Shown piece after piece: positions 1 through 6,278 of a DNA stretch of 8,291 nucleotides. This DNA comes from Firmicutes bacterium CAG:170. Its GTDB lineage: Bacteria; Bacillota; Clostridia; Oscillospirales; Oscillospiraceae. The stretch is from NCBI GenBank assembly GCA_000436735.1, contig FR887160.1, forward strand, positions 1 to 8,291. The letters run 5' to 3'. Both the position numbers and the translations under genes were made by a program. The notes below the pieces were generated by a model. The model made no database searches, had not been told where the DNA came from, and was given only the letters and a program-made list of their open reading frames with translations. The stretch's first letter is position 1, and every line of letters starts with the position of its first letter.

Positions 1-497
1 GCGCCTTTACGGCGGAGGTCACGGCGGACTACGGCGAACAGGTATACCGGTTTACGATGGACTGCACATGGTCTCCGGACGGCGGGGCCGCGCTGACGCT
101 GACCGCGCCGCAGACGCTGGAGGGCATCCGGGCGGAGGTCTCCGCAGACGGCGCGCGCGTCGTCTATGAGGACACGGCGGTCGGATTTGAAAGTCTCGCC
201 GGCGGACGCCTTGCGCCGATGGCGCTGCCGTATCTTCTGGGCAGCGGCTGGTACGAGGGCTATATTTCCGCCTGCGGAATGGAGAACGGCCTGCTCCGGA
301 TGACCTGTCTGGATGGGTATGGGGAAGAAGAGCTGGCAGTGGACACATGGCTGGACACGCAGAGCGGACAGCCGTGCCGCTGCGAAATATCCTATCAAGG
401 GCAGACGCTCCTGACCGCAGAGATCAGCGCGTTTGCTATGAATCGAGGCAACAATGAAAACACTGAAAAGAACCTGGGCGGAGGTGTCTCTGGATAA
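1..497 (+). CDS. C-terminal part of a probable GerS/YdcC-like (LolA-fold) lipoprotein, 5' end outside window
   Basis: The reading frame is open from the window edge (first full codon at 3) to a TAA at 495-497, giving about 164 residues. The N-terminus, with any signal peptide or lipobox, lies outside. The visible part is rich in alternating beta-type segments and contains a 'LTAPQTLEGIRAEVS' stretch and a 'GSGWYEGY' stretch, the look of LolA-type outer-membrane-lipoprotein-sorting folds. No catalytic motif is visible. The stronger evidence is position: in B. subtilis a LolA-like lipoprotein (YdcC) and in C. difficile the germination lipoprotein GerS are encoded directly upstream of an alanine racemase and mazEF. 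GerS works with the amidase CwlD in spore cortex modification; whether this protein does so is inference. Its last 14 codons overlap alr by 44 bases, so the two are probably translationally coupled. It could also be an unrelated secreted beta-rich protein. Confidence 0.55.
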   Translation, partial: AFTAEVTADYGEQVYRFTMDCTWSPDGGAALTLTAPQTLEGIRAEVSADGARVVYEDTAVGFESLAGGRLAPMALPYLLGSGWYEGYISACGMENGLLRMTCLDGYGEEELAVDTWLDTQSGQPCRCEISYQGQTLLTAEISAFAMNRGNNENTEKNLGGGVSG

Positions 498-1632
498 TCT
501 GGAGCACAATTACCGCGCGATCAAAAATCACATTCCCGAGGGCTGCCGGTTTCTCGGCGTCATGAAGGCCGACGCCTACGGCCACGGCGCGGTGCCGCTG
601 AGCCACGCGCTGTGCGAGCTGGGCGCGGAGTATCTGGCGGTTTCCAACCTCGAGGAGGCCATTCAGCTTCGGCGCGGCGGCGTCCGCGCGCCGATGCTCA
701 TTCTCGGCTACACCCCTGCGAGCTTTGCGGACACGATGGTGTTCATGGACATCACGCAGGAGGTGCATTCGCTCGAATACGCGAAGGAGCTGGATACGGC
801 GCTTGCCGGGACAAATTACATCCTGAACGTGCATCTGAAGCTGGACACGGGCATGACGCGCATCGGCTTTTTCGCCTACGACCATGAAAGAACGCTTCCG
901 GAGCTGCTGGAGGTCTGCGGGCTGCCGCATCTGCATGTGGAGGGCGTGTTCACGCATTTCTGCGTAGCCGACAGCAAGGCCCCGGAGGACGAGGCGTTTA
1001 CAAGAACGCAGTACGCGCGCTTCACGGCGATGCTGGATGCGCTGGCCGCGCACGGCATCCGCCCGGAGCTGCGGCACTGCGCAAGCTCCGGCGCGACGAT
1101 CCTGTACCCGGAGCTTGCGCTCGATATGGTGCGGCCGGGAATCGCGACCTACGGCCATGCACCGTCAGAGGATGCGGAGGGCATTCTGGATCTGCGGCCG
1201 CTGATGACGGTGCGCACGACGGTCGCGCAGCTGCGCGAGATCCCGGCGGGAACGTCGATCAGCTACGGACGCACCTATACGGCGGAAAGAGATATGCGGG
1301 TGGCCGTGCTGCCCATCGGCTATGCCGACGGGCTTTTGCGCGGCCTCTCCGGGAAGGTGAGCTTCCGCATCCGGGGAAGGATGGCGCGCTCGGTGGGCCG
1401 TATCTGTATGGATATGTGCATGGTGGACGTGTCGGAGATCCCGGGGATCCGGGTGGGAGACGAAGCGGCGCTGTTCGGCTATGACACGGACGGGACGCTC
1501 CTGCCGTGTGAGCGCATCGCGCAGCAGGCCGGGACGATCAGCTACGAGATCCTCTGCGGTATCAGCAAGCGCATCCCGCGCATCTACATGCAGGACGGAC
1601 GGGAGCAGGAAATTCTGCAATATATCGTCTGA
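454..1632 (+). CDS. alr: Alanine racemase, PLP-dependent
   Basis: This 392-residue protein interconverts L- and D-alanine in the cytoplasm, supplying D-alanine for peptidoglycan. The N-terminal TIM-barrel carries the pyridoxal-phosphate site VMKADAYGHG with Schiff-base lysine K38. The second catalytic base is the tyrosine of ISYGRTY, Y271. The C-terminal beta domain shows the usual 'GRICMDMCMVDVSEIPGIRVGDEAALFG' type region, and length is normal for the family. The ATG at 454 is chosen because the protein then begins with the typical 'R-WAEV-LDNLEHNY' start and because GAGG at 445-448 lies 5 bases upstream. The start lies inside the preceding gene, and mazF follows after 152 bases. In C. difficile the racemase in this position (Alr2) acts on spore germination by making D-alanine; a similar spore role here is only a possibility. 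A serine racemase activity cannot be excluded from sequence. Confidence 0.96.
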   Translation: MKTLKRTWAEVSLDNLEHNYRAIKNHIPEGCRFLGVMKADAYGHGAVPLSHALCELGAEYLAVSNLEEAIQLRRGGVRAPMLILGYTPASFADTMVFMDITQEVHSLEYAKELDTALAGTNYILNVHLKLDTGMTRIGFFAYDHERTLPELLEVCGLPHLHVEGVFTHFCVADSKAPEDEAFTRTQYARFTAMLDALAAHGIRPELRHCASSGATILYPELALDMVRPGIATYGHAPSEDAEGILDLRPLMTVRTTVAQLREIPAGTSISYGRTYTAERDMRVAVLPIGYADGLLRGLSGKVSFRIRGRMARSVGRICMDMCMVDVSEIPGIRVGDEAALFGYDTDGTLLPCERIAQQAGTISYEILCGISKRIPRIYMQDGREQEILQYIV

Positions 1633-1784
1633 GCGCCTGCGCACATTCGACAAAACCGGCATAGTATGGCTTGAGAGCCTTGCGGCGTATAATTTCAGCG
1701 CCCGCGTGGGAGAATAACGGTAGACCCGCCGGAGCCGAACCGGCCTCCGGCATTCCTACTTTATTTCCGCGGAGTGTGAAGCGA
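1633..1784 (+). other. alr-mazF spacer; hairpin, no mazE gene
   Basis: This 152-base gap stands where related clusters have a mazE antitoxin gene of about 90 codons. All three forward frames are broken or unlike MazE: the frame shared with mazF has a TAG at 1662, and the frame of alr ends soon at a TGA. A hairpin with perfect 7-base arms, GCCGGAG (1728-1734) and CTCCGGC (1745-1751), has a 10-base loop, with possible outer pairing GTAG (1720-1723) to CTAC (1756-1759). No T-run follows, so it is unlikely to be an intrinsic terminator. A perfect TATAAT lies at 1688-1693 but without a -35 box at proper distance. Confidence 0.6.
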
Positions 1785-2138
1785 ATGGATACCAACGTGA
1801 AACGAGGCGATATCTTCTACGCCGATCTCAGCCCGGTCGTCGGCAGCGAGCAGGGCGGCACAAGACCCGTTTTGATCGTACAGAACGATACCGGAAACAG
1901 ACATTCTCCGACGGTGATCGCCGCTGCGATCACCAGCCAGACCGGCAAGGCCCGCCTGCCGACGCATATCTCCCTTGCCGGGCATGACGTGGGACTTACC
2001 AAGGACTCGGTGGTGCTGCTCGAGCAGATCCGCACCATCGACAAACGGCGTCTGCGGGAGCATATGGGCCATGTGGATGAGGGGCTCATGAATCAGGTGG
2101 ACTCCGCCATCGCGGTAAGCTTCGGACTTCAGGGATGA
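1785..2138 (+). CDS. mazF: MazF/NdoA (EndoA) family mRNA endoribonuclease toxin
   Basis: A 117-residue protein of the MazF/PemK family, closely resembling B. subtilis NdoA from the start (VKRGD-ADLSPVVGSEQGG-RPVL) to the end (LLEQIRTIDK-RL). These toxins cut single-stranded mRNA at short motifs, UACAU in the characterised Firmicutes enzymes. The catalytic pair known from NdoA (R25, T48) is present as R27 and T50, so the enzyme looks intact. The ATG at 1785 is chosen because it gives a family-length N-terminus and has GGAG at 1771-1774, 10 bases upstream; the same frame is open further up to a TTG at 1671, but those 38 codons look non-coding. The cognate antitoxin MazE (NdoAI), normally just upstream, is missing. 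Co-transcription with alr is likely, as no terminator separates them. The target motif of this protein is inferred from its relatives. Confidence 0.95.
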   Translation: MDTNVKRGDIFYADLSPVVGSEQGGTRPVLIVQNDTGNRHSPTVIAAAITSQTGKARLPTHISLAGHDVGLTKDSVVLLEQIRTIDKRRLREHMGHVDEGLMNQVDSAIAVSFGLQG

Positions 2139-2144
2139 CCACAG

Positions 2145-2157
2145 GCGGCGCTGCCGC
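2145..2157 (+). repeat. Short GC hairpin after mazF stop
   Basis: GCGGC (2145-2149) and GCCGC (2153-2157) form a perfect 5-base-pair stem with a 3-base loop, 6 bases after the mazF stop codon. No T-run follows, so it may protect the mRNA 3' end or mean nothing. Confidence 0.3.
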
Positions 2158-2180
2158 AGGAAGCATATCAGCATGAACGC

Positions 2181-2224
2181 GCGGCCTTCCGCATAGGCTT
2201 TTACCAGCTTATGCGGGAGGCTGT
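2181..2224 (+). promoter_or_regulatory. Long stem-loop masking the ribosome binding site of the next gene
   Basis: CCTTCCGCATAGGCT (2185-2199) pairs with AGCTTATGCGGGAGG (2206-2220) over 15 base pairs with two G-U wobbles, closing a 6-base loop (TTTACC). Up to four further outer pairs (2181-2184 with 2221-2224), two of them wobbles, extend the stem. The 3' arm ends in GGGAGG (2215-2220), the only good Shine-Dalgarno site for the ATG at 2230. The mazF stop is over 40 bases upstream, so a ribosome leaving mazF would not open the stem. After the stem only CTGTTT follows, a poor T-run, so it is a weak candidate terminator and a better candidate for control of translation. The fold is seen by hand pairing; the function is inference. 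Confidence 0.6.
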
Positions 2225-2229
2225 TTGAT

Positions 2230-2808
2230 ATGGAATATACGGTTTTTGACCGCGGCGCGGCCGTGGGGAGCGCTTTGGCGGAAAGGCGGGGGCTTTACTG
2301 GCATATTGCGGCGGAGTGCCGCATGGAGACGGACCGCATCGTCCGCCTGTACGCGCACGACGGAGAGGAGCGTGTGCGCCTCGGCGTTCTGATGCCGGAG
2401 GACGGCGCGCTGCGGCTGGAGCGGCGGCTCGCGGCGGATGCGTTTTCCTTTACGCCGCAGACGCGCGTCACGACCAGTCCGGACGCGGAGCCGGCAGCGC
2501 CGGAGCGTCCGGCGGAAAAGGAAGCGGCGGAGGCTGCTGCGGAGCCGGAGCAGACGGCGGGGGCGGTGTGGGAGCCGTTCTCCGGGCGGATTCTGGACTG
2601 CCCGGTGGAAAACGCGCGGCTGCGGCGGGCGGAGGACGGCGCGGAGCTTGACATGGATTATGAGCCGGGGCGGGAATTTCCGCTGATGCCGCTGTTCTGC
2701 TTCTGTACGCTCGAGGAGCTGGACGGAGCGCTCCGGTGGCGGATGAAGCTCGACGAAAATATGCAGCCGGTGATGCCGGAGGAGAAAAAACCGTTGACAA
2801 CGGGATAA
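2230..2808 (+). CDS. Hypothetical protein with acidic Ala/Pro/Glu linker, unknown function
   Basis: I do not recognise this 192-residue protein. No signal peptide or membrane segment is visible, so it is probably cytoplasmic. Residues about 1-80 look like a compact beta-rich domain (it opens with EYTVFDRG and includes GLYWHIAAECRM and RLYAHDGEERVRLGVL), with 'GLYW' and 'VRLYA' as the most family-like stretches. Residues about 84-112 are a low-complexity linker of Ala, Pro and Glu. Residues about 113-180 form a second lobe with WEPFSGR, FPLMPLFCF and a hydrophobic/charged end. ATG 2230 is supported by GGGAGG nine bases upstream and by the lack of any better in-frame start nearby. That Shine-Dalgarno site is buried in a long hairpin. 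The final codons overlap the alaS promoter. High-GC third positions match its neighbours, which supports real coding. Confidence 0.75.
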   Translation: MEYTVFDRGAAVGSALAERRGLYWHIAAECRMETDRIVRLYAHDGEERVRLGVLMPEDGALRLERRLAADAFSFTPQTRVTTSPDAEPAAPERPAEKEAAEAAAEPEQTAGAVWEPFSGRILDCPVENARLRRAEDGAELDMDYEPGREFPLMPLFCFCTLEELDGALRWRMKLDENMQPVMPEEKKPLTTG

Positions 2809-2821
2809 AATGTGCTAAAAT
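2794..2821 (+). promoter_or_regulatory. SigmaA promoter of alaS, inside the end of the preceding gene
   Basis: A perfect -35 box TTGACA (2794-2799) is followed after 16 bases by TAAAAT (2816-2821), which is preceded by TGC, an extended -10 element. Start of transcription is expected near 2828, just ahead of the T-box leader. The -35 box lies within the last five codons of the preceding gene, whose stop is 2806-2808. Confidence 0.85.
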
Positions 2822-2827
2822 AAGCAG

Positions 2828-3057
2828 GAAATACAGAAAACGCGATGAAAAAGAGAGCCGCTGGCAGCGCCAACAGAGAGAAGGGGACGGTGGAAGCCCT
2901 TCGGCAGGAGCCTTCGGCAGCCGCTTTGGAGCGTCTCCGTGAGGAACGGAGCGGGCCCTCCCGTTATAGAGCAGCTGAGAAGCGCCTTCGGGCGCAATTA
3001 GGGTGGTACCGTGAAGCAAGCTTCGCCCCTATGATGGGAGGCGGGGTTTCTTTTTTT
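2828..3057 (+). promoter_or_regulatory. T-box riboswitch leader for alanine (tRNA-Ala sensing)
   Basis: The leader carries the T-box AGGGTGGTACCGTG at 3000-3013, the hallmark of tRNA-sensing leaders. Its bulge UGGU would pair with ACCA, fitting the A73 discriminator and CCA end of tRNA-Ala. Stem I base is ACGC (2840-2843) with GCGT (2931-2934), next to GATGA and GGAGC elements typical of the stem I kink-turn. Other conserved stem I elements are AGAGAG (2875-2880) and GGTGGAAG (2889-2896). The specifier is most likely GCT at 2923-2925; the adjacent GCC at 2920-2922 is also an alanine codon. Further hairpins are CTCCGT/ACGGAG (2935-2951), CGGG/CCCG (2952-2963) and GCGCC-TTCG-GGCGC (2982-2995). 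Binding of uncharged tRNA-Ala should stabilise the antiterminator, built on AGGG (3000-3003) and CCCCT (3026-3030), and allow alaS transcription. The 5' end is an estimate from the promoter. Confidence 0.93.
3018..3057 (+). terminator. Regulated terminator of the alaS T-box
   Basis: AAGCTTCGCC (3018-3027) can pair with GGCGGGGTTT (3040-3049) over 10 base pairs with three G-U wobbles, followed by a T-run to 3057. It competes with the T-box antiterminator, as both use CTTCGCCCC. Confidence 0.85.
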
Positions 3058-3098
3058 GCACACGAAAGAAATTATTGGAGATAGAAGGAGAATCTACT

Positions 3099-5774
3099 AT
3101 GGCACACAAAGCTTACGGACTCAACGAGCTGCGTGAAATGTACCTGCGCTTCTTTGAGAGCAAGGGACATCTGCGCCTGCCCAGCTTTTCGCTGATCCCG
3201 CGCAACGACAAATCCATCCTGCTCATCAACGCCGGTATGACGCCGATGAAGCCGTGGTTCACCGGTGAGGAGGAGCCGCCGCGCCACCGCGTCACGACCT
3301 GCCAGAAGTGCATCCGTACCGGCGACATCGAAAACGTCGGCAAGACGGCGCGCCACGGCACCTATTTTGAGATGCTCGGCAACTTTTCCTTCGGCGATTA
3401 TTTCAAGAAGGAAGCCATTCCCTGGGCGTGGGAATTCCTGACCAGCCCCGAGTGGGTCGGCCTTGAGCCGGACCGGCTGTATCCGTCGGTCTTTGCAGGC
3501 AATGAGACGACCCCCGCCGACGACGAGGCCTTCGCCATCTGGCGCGATGTGGTCGGCATTCCCGAGAGCCATATCTTCCGCTTCGGCAAGGAGGACAATT
3601 TCTGGGAGCACGGCTCCGGCCCGTGCGGTCCCTGCTCCGAAATTTATTATGACCGCGGCGAGCAGTACGGCTGCGGCAAACCCGGCTGCACCGTCGGCTG
3701 CGACTGCGACCGCTACGTCGAGGTCTGGAACATCGTGTTCTCGCAGTTCAATAATGATGGCCACGGCAATTATACCGAGCTGAAGCAGAAGAACATCGAC
3801 ACCGGCATGGGCCTGGAGCGCCTTGCCTGCGTGTGCCAGAACGTGGCTTCGCTGTTCGATGTGGATACGGTGATGAACATTACCAACAAGGTCTCGGAGA
3901 TCACCGGCGCGCACTATGAGGAATCCGCAAAGACGGACGTTTCCCTGCGCGTCATCACCGACCATATCCGCAGCGCCACGTTCATGATCTGCGACGGCGT
4001 GCTGCCCTCGAACGAGGGACGCGGCTATGTGCTGCGGCGGCTTCTGCGGCGCGCGGCGCGTCACGGAAAGCTTCTCGGCGTCAACCATCCGTTCCTGTAC
4101 GACGTGATCGATACCGTTATCCATGAGAACGAGTGCCAGTATCCGGAGCTGCGCGAAAAGCAGGCGTATATCACCCGCGTTGTGCGCACGGAGGAGGAGA
4201 ACTTCGCCAAGACCATCGACGGCGGCATGAAGATCTTCAGCGACATGCTCGAGGGCCACAAGCAGAAGGGCGAGACCGTTTTCTCCGGCGCGGACGCCTT
4301 CAAGCTCTATGACACCTACGGTTTCCCGTTCGACCTGACCGAGGAAATGGTTCACGAGGAAGGCATGGACGTGGATGCGGAGGCGTTCAAGCAGCTGATG
4401 CAGGAGCAGAAATCCCGCGCGAGAGAGGCCAGAAAGGCGCTGGGCGACCTCGGCTGGGCCGGCGTGGAGTTCGGCAAGGAGATGCCCGCGACGCAGTTCG
4501 TCGGCTATGAAAGTGGCGCTGCGGAGGGCAAAATCCTCGCCATCGTCGCGGAGGACGAGCTTCAGGGCGCTGTCAGCGAGGGGACGGACGCGCTGATCGT
4601 GCTGGATAAGACGACCATGTACGCCGAAATGGGCGGTCAGGTCGGCGACCATGGCTATATCGAAGGGCCGGACGGCAAATTCGTCGTCACCGACGTTCAG
4701 AAGAACAAGGGCGGCAAATTCCTGCACTATGGCCGCGTGGTCAGCGGCGAGATGAAGACGGGCGATGTCTGCACCGTCCGCATCGATGAGGAGCGCCGGA
4801 AGGGCGTCTGCCGTGCGCACACCGCGACGCATCTGCTCCAGAGCGCTCTGGAAGAGGTGCTGGGCGACCATGTGCATCAGGCAGGCTCTCTGGTCGAGCC
4901 GGACCGGCTGCGCTTCGACTTTACGCACTTCGAGGCGGTCAAGCCCGAGGAGCTGACGAAAATCAGCCGCCTGATGTCTGAATATATTCTCGACGGCTAT
5001 CCCGTTGTGACGGAGGAGCTTCCGATCGAGGAGGCCAGGAAGCGCGGTGCGACGGCGCTCTTCGGTGAGAAGTACGGCGACGTTGTGCGCGTGGTCACCA
5101 TGGGCGACGAGAACCGAACCGTTTCCATGGAGCTTTGCGGCGGTACGCATCTGGACAACACCGCGAAGGTCGGCCCGTTCCGGATCGTGGGCGAGTCCTC
5201 GGTCGCATCCGGCGTGCGCCGTATTGAGGCGGTCACCGGAAAGGTCTGTCTCGAAATGACGGACGAAATGAACCAGAAGCTCCTGCGCGTGGCGGAGACG
5301 CTCAAGACGACGCCTGCGGAGCTGTTTGCAAAGGCTGAGGCCTCGATGCGCGAGATCCGCGAGCTGCACCAGACCATTGAAAAAATGAAGGACCGCCTGT
5401 TTGCGGGCGAGGTCGATCAGTTCCTCTTCTCGGCAAAGAACATCGGCGGGCTTCGTGTGCTCACGACAAACCGCGGCGCTGCGGACGCAGCTGACCTGCG
5501 CCGGATGGGCGACTTCCTGCGTGATAAGGACAGCGGCATTGTCGCGGTGCTCAGCGCGGTGAACGGCGAGAAGATCACGCTGCTGGCGGTCTGCGGCAAG
5601 GACGCGATTGCAAAGGGCGTCAAGGCCGGAGACATCATCAAGGCCATCGCGCCCATCGTCGGCGGCAAGGGCGGCGGCAAGCCCGACAGCGCCATGGGCG
5701 GCGGCACGAATCTGCTGAAGGTAGACGATGCGCTGGCGGCTGTGGACGATTTTGTTGCGGAAAAGGTGCAGTAA
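3099..5774 (+). CDS. alaS: Alanyl-tRNA synthetase
   Basis: An 891-residue class II synthetase that charges tRNA-Ala with alanine and hydrolyses mischarged Ser- or Gly-tRNA-Ala. The N-terminal aminoacylation domain shows RHGTYFEMLGNFSFGDYFK from R85 (motif 2 region) and GMGLERL at 236-242 (motif 3). A Cys-rich insertion holds C192, C197, C201 and C203, commonly seen in clostridial AlaRS. The editing domain has the zinc-binding HxxxH (H574, H578) and CxxxH (C680, H684 in CGGTH). The C-terminal DHHA1 (C-Ala) domain ends with the glycine-rich GGKGGGKPDSAMGGG at 855-869. Length is normal and all key residues are present. The ATG at 3099 (MAHKAYGLNELR) is preferred over an in-frame TTG at 3075 because AAGGAG at 3085-3090 lies 8 bases before it. 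The gene is under the alanine T-box and is followed after 13 bases by a HIT-family gene. Confidence 0.98.
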   Translation: MAHKAYGLNELREMYLRFFESKGHLRLPSFSLIPRNDKSILLINAGMTPMKPWFTGEEEPPRHRVTTCQKCIRTGDIENVGKTARHGTYFEMLGNFSFGDYFKKEAIPWAWEFLTSPEWVGLEPDRLYPSVFAGNETTPADDEAFAIWRDVVGIPESHIFRFGKEDNFWEHGSGPCGPCSEIYYDRGEQYGCGKPGCTVGCDCDRYVEVWNIVFSQFNNDGHGNYTELKQKNIDTGMGLERLACVCQNVASLFDVDTVMNITNKVSEITGAHYEESAKTDVSLRVITDHIRSATFMICDGVLPSNEGRGYVLRRLLRRAARHGKLLGVNHPFLYDVIDTVIHENECQYPELREKQAYITRVVRTEEENFAKTIDGGMKIFSDMLEGHKQKGETVFSGADAFKLYDTYGFPFDLTEEMVHEEGMDVDAEAFKQLMQEQKSRAREARKALGDLGWAGVEFGKEMPATQFVGYESGAAEGKILAIVAEDELQGAVSEGTDALIVLDKTTMYAEMGGQVGDHGYIEGPDGKFVVTDVQKNKGGKFLHYGRVVSGEMKTGDVCTVRIDEERRKGVCRAHTATHLLQSALEEVLGDHVHQAGSLVEPDRLRFDFTHFEAVKPEELTKISRLMSEYILDGYPVVTEELPIEEARKRGATALFGEKYGDVVRVVTMGDENRTVSMELCGGTHLDNTAKVGPFRIVGESSVASGVRRIEAVTGKVCLEMTDEMNQKLLRVAETLKTTPAELFAKAEASMREIRELHQTIEKMKDRLFAGEVDQFLFSAKNIGGLRVLTTNRGAADAADLRRMGDFLRDKDSGIVAVLSAVNGEKITLLAVCGKDAIAKGVKAGDIIKAIAPIVGGKGGGKPDSAMGGGTNLLKVDDALAAVDDFVAEKVQ

Positions 5775-5787
5775 GGAGGAAGCGGCT

Positions 5788-6126
5788 ATGACAGACTGCC
5801 TGTTTTGTAAGATCATTGCGGGAGAGATCCCGAGCCAGAAGGTCTATGAGGACGACAAATGCCTCGCGTTCAAGGACATTGCGCCGCTGGCGCCGGTGCA
5901 TTTCCTTGTCGTGCCGAAGGCACATTTCGCCTCCGCGGCGGAGGTGACGGAGGAAAATGCGGCGCTGATCGGCCACATTTATGCCGTGATCGCCAAACTG
6001 GCGAAGGAAATGGACTTTGCGGACGGCTATCGCGTCGTGACAAACGTCGGCGAACTGGCCGGACAAACGGTGAAGCACATCCACTTCCACGTCCTTTCCG
6101 GAAAGCAGCTGGGAAGCTTCAACTGA
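5788..6126 (+). CDS. HIT-family (HINT-like) nucleotide hydrolase/transferase
   Basis: A 112-residue histidine triad protein. The signature HIHFHVL begins at H97; by comparison with HINT1 the middle histidine, H99, is the nucleophile that forms the nucleotidyl intermediate. The N-terminus CLFCKIIAGEIPS and the central PVHFLVVPKAHF are typical of the bacterial HinT branch, which hydrolyses purine nucleoside phosphoramidates including aminoacyl-adenylate-like compounds. The ATG at 5788 follows AAGGAGG (5773-5779) by 8 bases; that site overlaps the alaS stop codon, so the two genes are one operon and both should respond to the alanine T-box. A synthetase next to a HINT protein makes sense if the enzyme clears adenylates released by the synthetase; that link is inference. 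The N-terminal Cys pair may bind zinc, as in some HIT proteins, but only two cysteines are visible. Confidence 0.95.
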   Translation: MTDCLFCKIIAGEIPSQKVYEDDKCLAFKDIAPLAPVHFLVVPKAHFASAAEVTEENAALIGHIYAVIAKLAKEMDFADGYRVVTNVGELAGQTVKHIHFHVLSGKQLGSFN

Positions 6127-6136
6127 GAATATGCAG

Positions 6137-6168
6137 AGCGCCTGAAGGATTTTTCTTCAGGCGCTTTT
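6137..6168 (+). terminator. Intrinsic terminator of the alaS-HIT operon
   Basis: AGCGCCTGAAG (6137-6147) and CTTCAGGCGCT (6155-6165) form a perfect 11-base-pair stem with a 7-base loop, followed by TTTT, 10 bases after the HIT gene stop. A second copy of GCGCCTGAA-GAT lies just downstream (from 6177). Confidence 0.9.
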
Positions 6169-6205
6169 GCTGCAGGCGCCTGAAAGATACGCGCCGCTTC
6201 CGGCG

Positions 6206-6234
6206 TTGACAAACGCGCACGGCGCGGATAAAAT
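6206..6234 (+). promoter_or_regulatory. SigmaA promoter of the rhodanese-TtcA gene
   Basis: A perfect TTGACA (6206-6211) and TAAAAT (6229-6234) are separated by 17 bases, the optimal spacing. Transcription should start near 6241, leaving a leader of about 38 bases before the ATG at 6279. Confidence 0.85.
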
Positions 6235-6278
6235 GGGTGCGAAAGCAGCGAAAAACCAGCAAAGCGAGGAAAAACCAC

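Noticed and set aside
1688..1693. Perfect TATAAT as a mazF promoter
   Set aside because: The nearest TTGAGA (1671-1676) is only 11 bases away, and no -35 box or TGn extension stands at correct spacing; evidence is too weak to annotate.
1728..1751. Hairpin between alr and mazF as a terminator of alr
   Set aside because: The stem is good but the following bases are ATTCCTACTTTATT, not a T-run; kept only as a possible mRNA structure.
1671..1784. Upstream TTG start extending MazF by 38 residues
   Set aside because: The added residues do not match MazF family N-termini and cross the hairpin region; ATG 1785 has a Shine-Dalgarno site and gives the normal length.
2900..2921. CTTCGGCAG tandem repeat as a mobile or CRISPR-like repeat
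   Set aside because: Only two short copies, both inside T-box stem I where such sequences form hairpin arms.
3072..5816. Very long open frame of over 900 codons on the minus strand opposite alaS
   Set aside because: It mirrors the certain alaS gene; its translation is rich in Arg, His, Leu and Ala with no recognisable domain. This is a known effect of high-GC codon use.
6173..6187. Palindrome CAGGCGCCTG and repeat of the terminator arm as a second terminator
   Set aside because: It is a direct repeat of the 5' arm of the alaS-HIT terminator with no T-run after it; it may just be a duplicated remnant.
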